The notes: generated by a model from the letters alone, not told the origin. Shown: positions 29,424-41,133, numbered from the stretch's first letter. The stretch: 64,000 nt of DNA from Synchiropus splendidus (GCF_027744825.2 NC_071340.1:7951501-8015500), one strand, 5' to 3'. Translations and numbers: made by a program.

Positions 29424-29580
29424 CATGGGGAAAGTGCAGAACATGTCTATGATTTTGGAGGAGACCATTGCGCTGGAGGATGTGCCAGACCTTCCATCAG
29501 CACTTGGACACCTTTTTGGATTACTGTATGTTCTCGATATCTCATATCCAAAGGCTCTCAAGTACACTCTGGAGACTCAA
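29424..29580 (+). pseudogene. Fragment of a multicopy fish ORF (possible)
   Basis: The plus frame reads MSMILEETIALEDVPDLPSA then LGHLFGLLYVLDISYPKALK and YTLETQHV. The pattern LExxVxLxDLPxAxxxLFGLxYALxxxYPKxLKYTFE recalls the C-terminal end of multicopy uncharacterised teleost proteins. No upstream part of such a protein was found in the preceding kilobase and no convincing splice acceptor was chosen, so it is read as an isolated scrap in the intron, opposite in strand to adamts3. Confidence 0.4.
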
Positions 29581-31725
29581 CATGTCTCCAAGGAAAGTAC
29601 GGTCACTGCAGAAGAAACTCCTTCTTTAAACCAAATTGTATCTCTTCTTCTCAACCGTGCCACTGTTAATGCTTTCATCGTCTTGCATGTTGGCTCATCA
29701 TTTTCTTTTAGTTTTTAATCTTTATTCTACCATGTAATTGATGCCTATACAATTGTGGTAGCAGATGTGAATTAATAGCAATAACAATACACAGAACCGC
29801 AGAAATGTAATTGGTACAGCAATGAAACATGCCGTTGACACAATTCAAAAAGCTTACAGCAAAGGGTTGCCTTGAAAATTGAAGTCATTTCAATGTATCT
29901 TTTTTTAACAATGTGAAGGATGCGGGGGGAAAATGCATCAACACCATGGCAACAGCCTCTTCAAATAACCAGGTAGAATGAAATGTGTAGTGTGTATATG
30001 GGTGATTATACTGTCAGTATGTAATAGGAAAAGCACGAGGCCCCTAGTTTGTTTGGAGGTTCCATCTAGCAGTACAAACGATTGCTCTTTGACTCCAGAA
30101 AAAAAAAAAAAAATTGTTTGCGCCGTGATCATTGAATGTGCTTCTGCCGTTACAACACTAACCACAGCTCATGCTCCCTGCTCTCACCAGTCAGCCCCAC
30201 AAATCTGCCTGCTACGATGCAGCGTTCCTTTTCTCATCCTTCTTACTGCTGATAACAGAATTATTTTAATAACCTGCATCTTCTCAACACATGGGGCGAC
30301 GTGCATCTGAGCGCACATGAACACAAAATTCCCAGCATCAGCCAGACCACCAGGGACGTGGTGCACATCAGAAAAGGCATCGCTGAGAAACAGCCATCCA
30401 CAGCTTTGTAGTCAAGGTTGCAACATATGTTGCTGGCCGAATTGGGTCATTAAAGAGAATGCCTTCCTGTACCATGACCAAGTGGGAACCCATTATATCC
30501 TAAAATAGCAACTTTTTTTCTCATCAACTAAGGAATGAAACCTCATAATGCCTCAAAATGCGCATGTCTACAAACACATATTTAATGAGATCTCCTGCGT
30601 GGAGTCAAATAGACACATGACTTAGCGCCATGTTCGCACTCTTTATTTGTAAAGTGACTACACATGACAAAGGCTCACGGGGTGATGTCTAGGTGTTCTC
30701 CTTTTAGACGGAGTATAAGCGGCTCATGATCATGCCCTCAGTTACTACGTACCATTTCCACCATCATTGGCCCAACACTGTCTTCCGCCTTCAAGTGGCC
30801 GCACCACCAAGCCTCCCTAACTTTTTCCTCCAACTCCGCCCAAAGTGCTGTAGTCATGACCACCTGACCCGAGACCAGAGCACCAAGCCCAAGACAAGAT
30901 TAAGAATTCAAGAGAGCAAGACCATATCCTTGAGCGTATGAGTCCCACTCCAGACAGAGACTGAACTGAGGGCAGCCACACGTTCACACCAAGTCTGAAT
31001 TTAGCTACAAAAGCAACTGATTTACATGTGAAGTCAATGTAGAGCAGGACACATAGCGGGGGGATGCAACATGTTTGAGGCAACAGAGTCGCAGTTTCAG
31101 AGCATTTCAAGCAGCAAAACGTGAGAGAAGCCGATTACAACACACTGATCTTAAAGCATGTCGGAAGCATCTGATGGAAGCAGACGCATCAGCATCCAAA
31201 TCTTATTATTATTATTATATTTTTTTTAAGGAGGTAAAAGAACCATTCCAGTGCGATTAGCATGACACGTATTGCCAAGTTGCATTTGGGGTGAGAGTAA
31301 AGCAAGTTTTTGTAGAAGAAGAGTAATGGTCTCTGCCATAAACAACAGTGATGATGCAATATTGTCATCACCATTGCGAGATACGGAACAATGTCACCAG
31401 TGGATGTGAAGGCATTGTAGGCATTGTAAGAGCTGTGTACTCCACTATGGCCGCCACCTGGTGACATAATACACAATTTACATGAGTGAATTTACTTCCA
31501 TTCAGTCAGTGTTTTCAAGTGACAGTCTTTTGAAATAGTCATATCAAAGTGGAGTATTTCATTGAAAAAATCAAATCCTAAAGGGTTTTAAAAAGCAAGC
31601 CTTTGATCTAAAAACAAAATTCGACTTTTTTCCATCCAGCAATGCAACGCAGCCTATAAACTCATCCGTAAACACTGTCTGTGGTGCCGCTGAGGCTGGA
31701 TAGATGAAAACGTGTGAGGACTTAC

Positions 31726-31919
31726 AATATTCATGAGTGTCAGGAGGTAGTTCTGTACATGTTCCTTCCCATGAAAGCGAACAACCGAGTCATCAACTCC
31801 CAGCAGAACTTCAATGTTGTAGTCGTCTTCCCCCGCATCGCGGCGCCGGCGACGGTTGACAGTCTCGTTGACTTGTCTCGCCAGGGAGTCGAGCGTTCCG
31901 CTTATATCCAGATCGGGTT
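31726..31919 (-). CDS. adamts3: adamts3 exon: end of prodomain, furin site, start of metalloprotease domain
   Basis: This 194-bp exon starts after the acceptor ctttcag and ends ATT before the donor gtaagtc. It begins with the last two bases of a Glu codon and gives 64 codons. Residues 1-21 ([21 protein letters not shown]) are prodomain with an N-glycosylation sequon NETV. Residues 22-26 are five consecutive arginines, a proprotein-convertase site at the prodomain/catalytic junction. After it come [20 protein letters not shown] and [17 protein letters not shown], the opening beta-strand and helix of the reprolysin fold, well conserved in the ADAMTS2/3/14 group. The next exon follows about 8.9 kb downstream and continues in phase 0 with VNEIYHDES. 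The exon before it was not found. Confidence 0.95.
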
Positions 31920-32999
31920 CTGAAAGTTCAATAAACACACAGCTATTAGTCCCCACATGTGGAGATAAATGTCATCCATGCGTCATCTGAGGAGAAATTT
32001 GAATATTGAGCATGAGAAAACAAATGGTCAGCAGGTCCTTCAATAGCACAGGAGGAAAATATGACATCTATTAATGGCTCTTTGACTAAATCCTGCTCAC
32101 ATCAAACAACACGTCTGAGACTTGCTTGTGTTGATAATTCCAACTCAAACATCCTTCTATCAAACTTGAGGCATGTATCTAGTTGTTTACTGACTCTCTC
32201 CATCGCGTGACTTGATTGACACTTTAAGGTCCACACATTCACTCTCTCTCTCTGTCAGTTTACCTTCTGAATTGTTGACTTCCCGCCGGAGCCAATTTAA
32301 CAATCCTGCTGTCAGTGTCTTGATCAGATGTTTAAGTACGCTCTTGCTCTTGCTTTCTTGTCTTGGATAATGAATTGAGACCTCAAGGTGCGAGGTGCGG
32401 TCACGCACACACATTTATGGGGCTGTCGCGAAGATGCAAGGCCATAGAAGTCAAAGCAGTAATTAGTCTTGCACTACTGTGACCAAGATTTCAGGTCAAA
32501 CAACAAGATACAGTGTTCATTTTCCAACCTTTTATTCCAACGTAAACCACTGAAGATACTTTATATCCATAAATTAATGTTCTACTGCTTTTTCCTTGAG
32601 CTAAATGAAGATGGTATGACTTGGAACGACTAAAGGACCTTGAGGTAAAAAAAAAAATCTGAACCCTGGGAGTAGACATCTGTCTTATATGCATGATTCT
32701 ACTGCCGCCAAAGGGGTTAGGTTTTTCTAAGGCTGTTCTGCCAGCCTGTGAGGACAAGAACTCAAACAGCAACTTTATCAGGTGTGTGCGTGGCAGGTCA
32801 GAGCGATCACGCTGCTGCATCAGCATTGATCCAGGTGGGGACACGTGGTGTACGTGTGTATGGCTGGCTAGCTCTGCTTCCCAACGGTTCTGTAAGCGAA
32901 TAATGGTGGACAGCATGCTGACAGCACGCTGCCTCACAGCTGCAGGCATCTGTGGCGTCATGTTGACAGGACAAGTGCCACTTTTGACACTGTCTTTAA

Positions 33000-33300
33000 T
33001 CACCAAGGTTATAAATGTTTTAGATTTTTCATTTTTCGTTTTTATGTAGTTTTGAATTTTTGTCTTTTAGTTTTTAGAGAGGGTCGGATAGTTGACATTT
33101 GTTTCACTTTTTGAAAAATGCTTCAGTTTTAGATTTTATTAGTTATAGTGTTAGTATTAGTTAGTTTGTTTATTTCCTTCAAAATTGGGTATTGGACGAA
33201 GATTAAAGACAGAAAAAGGTCACAAAAATAGTCAATAATAAAAACTCAACAAAAGACACCATGTAAAAAAAAAAAGCGCTAGTCAGCGTTGTCAGGTCGG
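33000..33300. repeat. T-rich / A-rich low-complexity fish repeat
   Basis: tttttcgtttttatgtagtttt-type sequence followed by aaaaactcaacaaaagac. It looks like the common teleost repeat of TTTTAGTTTT blocks; no ends were found. Confidence 0.35.
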
Positions 33301-33509
33301 GTCGTCAACACAAATGATGTCACCACCTGACATGGTGCACCTGCCGACAGATGAGCAAAAATATACAGATTTGAAATCATCTCAAAACACTTTTTTAGGA
33401 CAATAATGAAGACGAAAACAAAGAATTTTGCCATGACGCAGTCTCACCATTAAACTTGTCTGGTAAATAATGAACTGTGAAAAACGCTTAACAATAAGAG
33501 AGTAACATA

Positions 33510-35242
33510 CACCGTATTTTCCGGACTATAAGCTGCGACTTTTTTCTCGCGCTTTGAGCCCTGCTGCTTATCCGACGATGCGGCTTATGTATAGATTTTT
33601 ACGCCGTGCTTCATATGTGCAACAATACGTTTTTGCCTGGTCGCAGCGGACCAATGAAATTACCGAACAGATCACAGTGGACCAATCAAAGGAATCAAAT
33701 TGGCGGGCACTAAATTCTTCCAGTCCGTTATTTTGCGCTTCATGCACATACCCTAATCATGGAGAATCAACGCAGACATGTATACGACGCAGCTTTTAAG
33801 TTAAGAGCAATCAATCTAGCTGTCGGAGTAGGAAATAGAGCTGCTGCACGTAAGCTTGGCATAAAGGAATCGATGGTGAGACATTGGAGGCGACAGCGCA
33901 AAGAACTGACTTAATGCAAAAAGACGACAAAAGCTCTCAGAGGTAATAAATGCAGATGGCCCGAACTTGAAAACATTCATGAAGACTGGGGACTTTTACA
34001 GCGAGCAGATCAGAATGAAAGCAAAAACAATCGCCACTGAAAAGAAGATTGCAGGTTTTAAAGGTGGACCATCGTGGTGTTTCAGATTTATGAGGCCAAA
34101 AGGCTTGTCTATCAGGGCACGGACGAGTATGTGTCAGCAAGTCCGCCACAACTACGAGGAAAAACTTCCACAAATTCATTCAAACAAAGATAGCGGAGAA
34201 TTCCATCGACATCATAAATATGGACGGAGTACCTTTGACGTTCGACCTGCCTCTCACTCGGACTGTTAGCAAGAAAGGTGAATTGTCCGTCACGCTGAAA
34301 ACAACCGGCCATGAGAGAACGCACATCATTTGTGTTCTGAGCTGCACGGCATCCGGACTAAAGCTTCCACCCATGGTGATTTTTAAGTGGATGACGATGC
34401 CAAAAGAAAAACTCCTGAAAGAAATCGCTGTGAAAGTCAACAAGAAAGGGTGGTACAGAAAGTCTGACGACGGAATGACTGACGGAGTGCTACGCCAAGC
34501 GGCCGGGAGGATTTTTTCACAGAAAAAAAGCACTGCTCGTTTTGGGCAGCATGAGCGCCCATGTAACAGATTCTGTTGAAGCGGCCATCAAAAGGACAAA
34601 CTCAATTCCTGCCATGATTCCTGGGAGCACAACGAAGTTTTTGCAGCCGCTGGACATTAGTGTGAATCGTGCATTTAAAGCCACACTCCGAGTTGAGTGT
34701 AAAACTGGCCGCATGCGAAGAGCAACTTTTGCCGAAGTCTGCCAGAGGATCCTGACATCATGGAGTAGCGTCAAAAAATCCACAATTACCAATGGGTTTC
34801 GAAAGACTGGACTGCTGCTTGGTGAAGAGGACAACACGAGCTGAAGTGCAAAGCTGTATTGAGAGCGACAGCGAAAGAGAGTCTGACAACGTGTGCGATG
34901 AACAAATTCTGAGACTGTTCAATTCCGACACAGAAGACGACGACATCAGCGGATTTAGCACGCAGGAGGAAGGTGAAGATGATGATCACTGACTTTTAAT
35001 AAACCACATTACTGCTGTGTTACTGCACTCTGAATGACGTGTTACTGCACTATTACTGTTGCTTACTGCACTGTTTGAAAAGAAAGCATTTATTTAATAA
35101 AAAAGTTTAGAAAAAATCTGTGTAAATGTCTCTTGTTACAACATGGACACCTGCGGCTTATATAAGTACAAAACATTTTTTCTTCTTAAATTTAGTGGGT
35201 GCGGCTTATAGTCAGGTGCGCTCAATAGTCCGGAAATTACTA
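33510..35242 (+). mobile_element. pogo-like (Tc1/mariner superfamily) DNA transposon, decayed copy
   Basis: The 1.73-kb element has inverted ends. The left end contains gtattttccggactataag; the right end, reverse-complemented, contains gtaatttccggactattgag. A second inner block, gactataagccgcaccc in the reverse complement, repeats the left-end motif. TA dinucleotides flank both sides (left at 33508-33509; right near 35243), as expected for this superfamily, though the outermost 2-3 bases are not alignable. Between the ends is a broken transposase (33759-34989) in the correct orientation. A short deletion derivative of the family is at 6352-6701. Confidence 0.75.
33759..34989 (+). pseudogene. 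pogo-like DDE transposase, pseudogene
   Basis: The reading frame starts at ATG 33759 with MENQRRHVYDAAFKLRAINL and a helix-turn-helix (NRAAARKLGIKESMVRHWRR), then hits a TAA at 33912 in place of a sense codon. It resumes in other frames: KGGPSWCFRFMRPKGLSIRA; INMDGVPLTFDLPLTRTV, with the first catalytic Asp; TASGLKLPPMVIFK; LLVLGSMSAHVTD; and TTKFLQPLDISVNRAFK, with the third. The second catalytic Asp, expected in LVLDSMxAH, is Gly (GGC, near 34545). At least three frame changes occur, around 34005, 34190 and 34530, and a segment after MRVECK-like sequence appears deleted. The C-terminus is acidic (SDTEDDDISGF). The protein is non-functional as read. Confidence 0.8.
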
Positions 35243-38200
35243 TAATAGTTACGTTTCAATTTCTGTTCAGTATTTTTACATTTGTAGGCTTCGGCTAGAT
35301 GATGATAGCGTTTTAGTAGTTGTGGATTCATCATTCTCTGCCACAGCTCAAATGCTTACATGTTTTGCAAAAACAAATGGAATAAAAATAAAATAAATAA
35401 ATATAATAACAGCATCTTATAATAAAAACTCCACAACTCAACATGTATGTGACCAGCTTATCGTAGTTAATGTCACTAGTGACAGTATGCCTTGTTTCCA
35501 TAATGTTGCTTAAACCAGCACCTCGATGAAGATGTGCACTGTGAAATTGCTTTTCCTTTCCAGTAAACGTCTATAAATTATGAGTTGTGGTGGAAGCAGC
35601 ATGCTGATGAGTGGATGATTTAAGTGCCATTTGAAGGGCATATTCGGCTTCTCACGAAGGAGGAAGCAAAATGACGGGTGACTGTGTTATAAGATGACTA
35701 TTAGTGCCGCTATAATAACGCTGCTTAACTACACACACACTCACACATACACACACACAAGCCTGCTGTCAAACCTTCCGGGCACTCAAATCCTTCGTCT
35801 GCCCTCCTGGGCAATGCTGCCTGAGCAAACAGCTTGTAATGGGAACCCCGCCTGACCACCCAGTTTAACATCCGCCCCCATTAGCTGCAATGATAGATAA
35901 AAAGTCAGACGATCGGGATTCACTTGAGAGATCAGCAGCTTGCTTTGCCATAAAATTGAGCCCCAGGAGTGTTGGATGTTCTACAGCAGGGTAATTCTGG
36001 CGCAAACATACTGGAATGAAACCTCAGGGTGTCATTCATTCAGAACAAGAACTGCATTCTTGTGATCAGGGTTGTGGTTTGAGTTGCTCCTTCAGACGTG
36101 TTTTTACGATGGCAACTGTTGGATTTGAGATCATGTCCCAGTTGGACCTTGTTCACAAGTGAGGGTCTGAGCTCCACAGGCACTGTGCAGTTCAGTCCTT
36201 TTTTCTTGGTGGAAAATGCAAAGCTAAAAAATAAATATATATTTTTAAAATCTTGGTTTCGCTCTCTTTTGTTGACCTTCGCTGTGTTTAAAATAGGTGT
36301 CGATGAATCCAGGCCACACATACATGGAGAAAGTCAGTATAAACTAAAGGCAAGAGGTCATTGTTCCTTTGCCGCATAAATCTCAATCTGTGAGGGAAAG
36401 TGCCGCCCTTGACCTTAAAATAGGGTTCACAATGGTCCATGGACTTAAACATTTGGAGGTGACATGCAGCTTATATGTTACACATACTTTCCACTGCCTT
36501 GCAAATGATCACAGGCAAGCAGCTCTACATTAAAATCATTTCACTCTCCAAACCAACTAGAAACCCTATGAAATATACACAATAGAAATACATACAATAA
36601 AACAAACATAGTATATTTCAATGAAAATGGTATCATTTGGATTTATACGCAGCACCTTCTCTTTGCAACACTATCGCCACCTTCTGTCAGATTTAGCGTG
36701 TTGCAGTCAGAGATACATGGACAAAATATAAGCAGGCAATAATATTGGGTGAAAAAATGTGAGTAGAAATAGGCGGTTTGAGCGCATTTATATATTTAAA
36801 CTTGTGCTAAGCCACATTATCACAGTGGACGGAGGACAATATCGCCATGTCTGGTTAGGGGTATTCCAGTTAATTTATGCCACATTTTCTTGAATATGGA
36901 AGAGATTCTCAGAGAACGAACTCTGCACCTGCAGAAACCTCTAACTTTTTTAAAAGTAAAAAAAAATCATGTTCAAACTCACGTCTGTGCAACACACGGT
37001 AGAAAGAAAACTGACCTGACATGGGAAAAAAACAAACAAAAATTGGCCACGAAATCAGTAAAACATGCCCAATAGTAATTTGAGGGAACAAAAACTAATT
37101 CATGGGATTGAAATATTAAATTGTGGCCACGGAACAGGCACAAATGGAGCACACTTTGTTACGGGGAGACGACAATGATGAATGTAGTATTGTGACATGA
37201 GTTCGGTTCATTTGATGGGAGGTACATACATACAAAATACATTTTATTTTGTTGACGGTCGTGAGGGCCCTAAAGAGCACCGTTCCCTCTTGTTCCGTTA
37301 GATCGCATCGCTTCACTGCATTTTACTTCTGATGCCATGACGAATGGCCAGAGTGCTCAGTCCGTCTTAATCCATTTTACACGTACATCTCAACATAAAT
37401 GGGACTGCAACATTGGCTAATGCTGGCACTCGATTCACATGTACGTGACCAAAGTAGTATTTCGTGTTGTCTTGAACAAGTGTTTTGTGCGGCCGTTTCA
37501 CTTATTTCGTGGCCACAATTTCTATATCTATTTCATTTGCCACGTCAGGTCTGAGGCTCCGAATTTTGTCAGGCCTTGAACAGGAAAAAATGATTCAGTC
37601 GTATTCACCATATATTAATTCCTGTCCTAATTACTGGCATATTTCGCGGAACGTTTTAGACTATTTTCGATCTTGATGGCTTTCCAATGGGAACTCTGGT
37701 TTCCTCTCACAGTCCACAAACACAGATGCAAATTAATGACTCCATATTGTACATTAGTGTGAGTGTTTGTGTCCAGCCATGGACTCGTTTCCACCACCTC
37801 TTGACCAAAGTGGGAGCCACTGGCTCCAGCCACTGCATGGAGAGAATATGAGGATGGATTTTATATTCATATTGTACACTTGACTTACAAAAGATTCAAT
37901 CCAACTGACAGTTCCAGACATTTTCACATCTTGAACTTCAAAGCTAAACCTAAATCTTTTGTACAGACTATATAGAGTAGATAAACACCAACAAAATGAG
38001 ACAGTTTATTTTTTATCTGCATCGGATGAAGATACTAAACTTACCAATACTTGGAAACTCCACGCCATAAATAAAATGGCAGGGCATTTTCTTTGCTCAG
38101 AGCTGCAGACAGGGCCTGTGATTGAGTGGAGCTGCAGCTAAAATAAATAGGAAGAAACTGCTGCCACCTCAGCTGTGGCCCGACTTCTACAGTGTTGGAA

Positions 38201-39221
38201 TTGTGGAGCGCATTCCTCCTCCCGTCATGACACAGGCATTCTTGTGCAGCAAGCCAGCGCCCCCTCCCTCTCCTGTGTAAACAGGCTTCTGTGGTCCGCA
38301 CTTCAAACGTACAGGACTTCCCCTCAGCAGAGCTGCTTAAGACCGCTAGTGTGCTTCAGTCAGCGCTAAGCTCACAGCCGTACCAGCCATTACTCCGCCT
38401 TGGCCCGCCCTGGTCAACAGCCAAGTCCCCTGGGAGCAGCAGCAGTCGCAGCCCCCTGCCAGCTTCTGCCCACACGTGGCACAATACTGCAAGGTGGCAA
38501 CGAGGCCAGCCAGAGCTCTCGGCCACAGACTAAAAATGTCACAAATGTAGACGTCAGGCACCTTGCCACTAACCCGGAGTGGAAATCTACTGTGTCTGCT
38601 GTGACGCCATTAATATCCCCATTTGCAATCTCTGCAGGAAAAAGCCTGAGATGACACCGAGGTCTTCTCATCTGCTGGGGTTCATCAAAATGGGCTGCTT
38701 TAAAGAAAGGAAACTCACGGCAGCCATGACATCAGACTTCACAGTGACTTAATTCCAATACTCGTAGAGGTAGAATCTTGATCTTAATCATGAAGGCCCA
38801 GTTGCAGCAGCAAAACCCTCTGCAAACTCAAACATTAGTGTGTGAAAGAATAACTTCGGACATCATCAAGTGCTGCTTATTATCAACTCCACAGTATAGC
38901 AAAAAAGAGTCAGATTAAGCAACACCAAGTTTGCTTTTTTAAACTGTCCTAAGCGGCATCAGAAGTGATTTTTCCATTCAATGATTTAAAAAATGAACTT
39001 TTGTTTCTCCGCAGACTAATTTCCTTCCAACTTTGTTCACAACACATTTACTAAGACGAGTCAGACTCATTTTGTAGACGTTTTTAGGGGATTAAAAAGT
39101 GAAGAAAAATCGTAACTGCTTTTGAAGTGATTGATTTTTGTGCATTCTTCTCAGCTGCACCTCATTTTAACGACAGCTTTACAGCATAAAGTGTGAGCTC
39201 CTGCAGCACAAAGGGCTTAAC

Positions 39222-39900
39222 TTGTTATGTTCTGTTTTTTCTCGTGGTTTTATTTTGTTATTGCCTGTTCCGTTCCATGTTTCCATTTCCTTGTTTGTCC
39301 CCAATTTCCGAGCGACACGGCTGGGACTCCTTTGCTAATCAAGCTCGCATGGATTTCAACACCTGGGCTCCAGCTCGTGTCGCCAGAGGGTTGCTTTGCG
39401 TCCTCACGGTAAACTATCTCTCGACCCTTGCTTCTCTCGTGCGCCTGTATTTCTAAATTCTGTGTGTGCTTGACGTGGCGTTTTCTGTCTGCCGCCTCCG
39501 TAGTTACTCTGGTTCATCTTTTATTGCTTCTTGCTGCTGTTTTGTGTGTGAGTACTTTTGTTTAGACTCACCTTTTCTGTTTCTGCTCCACGTTATAGTT
39601 ATTCCTCATGTGTGTATGAGTAGATCCACCACCGAGCGCTTTTTGTTACTTGGACCTTGTGAGTAACCTCTGAATGTGTTTTCCGTTGTCCCCCTTTGTC
39701 AGGCTTAATCTTATTCGCCTGTTTCAGGTTCTTCCCTGCCCCGGCTTGTGTTTCCTCACTCCGCGTTTTGATGTTGACGTCCTTGGTTCATCGTTCCTGT
39801 TCGTCTTTTGTGTTCATTATATGTGTACATTATTTATTATAATTTGTTAAAACTACCCTCACTCTCCCAAGTCTTCTGTAAACCTCCACCAACTCAGCTA
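39222..39900 (+). repeat. Dispersed fish repeat, copy B
   Basis: ctgttttttctcgtggtttt then attttgttattgcctgttcc, followed by ccgagcgacacggctgggac. It is homologous in order and spacing to the copies at 24.0 kb and 50.4 kb. T/C-rich sequence continues to about 39900, giving artefactual hydrophobic open frames. Confidence 0.5.
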
Positions 39901-39949
39901 CTGAGTTCAATCTGCTCGACAAGCTATGGTCTAACTAATGTAAATGAGG

Positions 39950-40030
39950 TTTTGTAAGTATATTTAAGTAACATCCGACCTACGACCTGCTCGACTTACG
40001 TCCACCTGTACTTAAGACCACGGCCAGCAG
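39950..40030. repeat. Possible MITE end (CGACTTACGTCC-type)
   Basis: The tract acctacgacctgctcgactt then acgtccacctgtacttaaga resembles terminal sequence of fish TA-flanked MITEs whose ends read like 'gacttacgnccn'. No partner end was located. Confidence 0.25.
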
Positions 40031-40469
40031 ATTTTTTTATTATTCAATGTCTGGCACTGCAGCACGTAGCAGCCCGACAACGCGTACGACAGTTAAGGCT
40101 GTAAACAGATTGGTATATAATAGTATTCATCGTGTATCCTATTCAGCAGTACCTATAATCCTCGCGTGGAAGAATAGATCACTTTTTCACAGGAAGCATA
40201 AACAGAACACATCCAGACTCCCACTTGATTCTTACAGCATTCATATCAGCATCACTCTTTGTCTCAATGTGCATTGGTTGTAGATCAACTTTTCTCTTTT
40301 GGAAGTTCACAGGTTCAGTTTCCAGCCAAGTTTCAACACTCTTATCTCTGTTGCTCAAGATCTCAACAAACATCAGAACTGATCTTTTTGGTAGACTTCA
40401 AATAAGTATTGAAAATTAGGTAGCTCAAATAGAGGGAAGCCCAGAAACTGCCATGTTGGGGATACTCCT

Positions 40470-40785
40470 TGTAAACACCCCCATAGACCGTGAATGGAGT
40501 GCGATGGAAAAACTTAATGAACATGAAAATGCACGACACTTGGAGAAGTTGAGCTTTATTGGTGGTGCAGACCCGTATGAGTTGGCTCTGTCGTGGTGGG
40601 TGAACAACAACTCGGACACTCTGCCATTGGTTACGTATCCTGATATCCTCAATTACCTGTTTTTTGTTTGTTTTTTTGCCTCGTCCATACACCGCTGAGG
40701 ACCTGAAATGTCTGAAATGCGGATGGGTCAGGGAACTGCTCAACCAAGTCATAGATGACATTTGCACCTTAAATGAGAATGTGAC
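40470..40785 (+). pseudogene. Fragment of a multicopy fish ORF of the YqaJ-associated type
   Basis: The first block (40504-40659) reads MEKLNEHENARHLEKLSFIG then GADPYELALSWWVNNNSD and TLPLVTYPDILNYL. After a T-rich insertion the second block resumes one frame over (40679 onward) with PRPYTAEDLKCLK and CGWVRELLNQVIDDI. Teleost genomes carry many copies of a protein with HxEKLSFIGGxDPYE, VTYPDIVNYL, SPYTAEDLK and GWVRE in this order, N-terminal to a CxCxxGxGExCxHxxA zinc-like segment and a YqaJ-type nuclease domain. Here only the N-terminal part is present; about 9 residues between LK and CGWVRE are missing and the two blocks are out of frame. Family recalled from memory. Confidence 0.55.
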
Positions 40786-40987
40786 ATATTTAAATATTTT
40801 GATGTTTCATTTTGAGTTTGTGTGCTATTTTAGCTTGTGCTTCAGTGTTTTGTGTGTGTGATAGCTTTTTAAGGGAACGTTCTGAAAACTGTGTGGGTTA
40901 AATATGTTCTGATAAAAGTTAAAGTCATTTAGACTATGCTTTTCCTTTTTTTTGTGACCAAAGTATTGTTGTTGTGGTTGTTATCCC

Positions 40988-41133
40988 CAGTTCAGCTTCG
41001 CTAACCACAATCACCTCCTTTCTTCCGACAACTTCTAGCATTGTTCTCCTTGATTTGTAATAACTTTTGGAAGTCGATAAAATCCCAAATGTTTCTCACA
41101 CTTGGAATGGTTCGTACGGCCCAAAACACGACA
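40988..41133 (-). pseudogene. THAP-domain pseudogene fragment
   Basis: Minus-strand translation from 41133 reads CRVLGRTNHSKCEKHLGFYR then LPKVITNQGEQC, stop, KLSEERR, stop, LWLAKLNW. The order C-x(2-4)-C, FYRLPK, then a SEERRxxWLAxLN helix is that of the N-terminal half of a THAP zinc finger (C2CH). The second cysteine is replaced by Arg (CGT, a one-base change from TGT). TAG (41035-41037) and TGA (41011-41013, where CGA Arg is expected) interrupt one frame, so this is a decayed copy with no frameshift. THAP domains in such repeats come from P-element/Kolobok-type transposases. It lies 0.2 kb from the YqaJ-type fragment on the opposite strand. Confidence 0.6.

Larger units (their letters stand above)
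22814..31725 (-). other. adamts3 intron (8.9 kb)
   Basis: The intron has donor gtaagtc (31725) and acceptor catag (22814). It contains a possible hAT element (23098-24015), an AAT microsatellite (24213-24243), one copy of a dispersed repeat shared with 39.2 and 50.4 kb, a mariner remnant (27946-28155), a purine-rich tract (about 28340-28590) and a possible ORF fragment (29424-29580). Stretches 24931-27945 and 29581-31725 show nothing I can name beyond short A or T runs. Confidence 0.8.

Noticed and set aside
34180..34533. 117-codon minus-strand open frame
   Set aside because: It is the antisense shadow of the pogo-like transposase.
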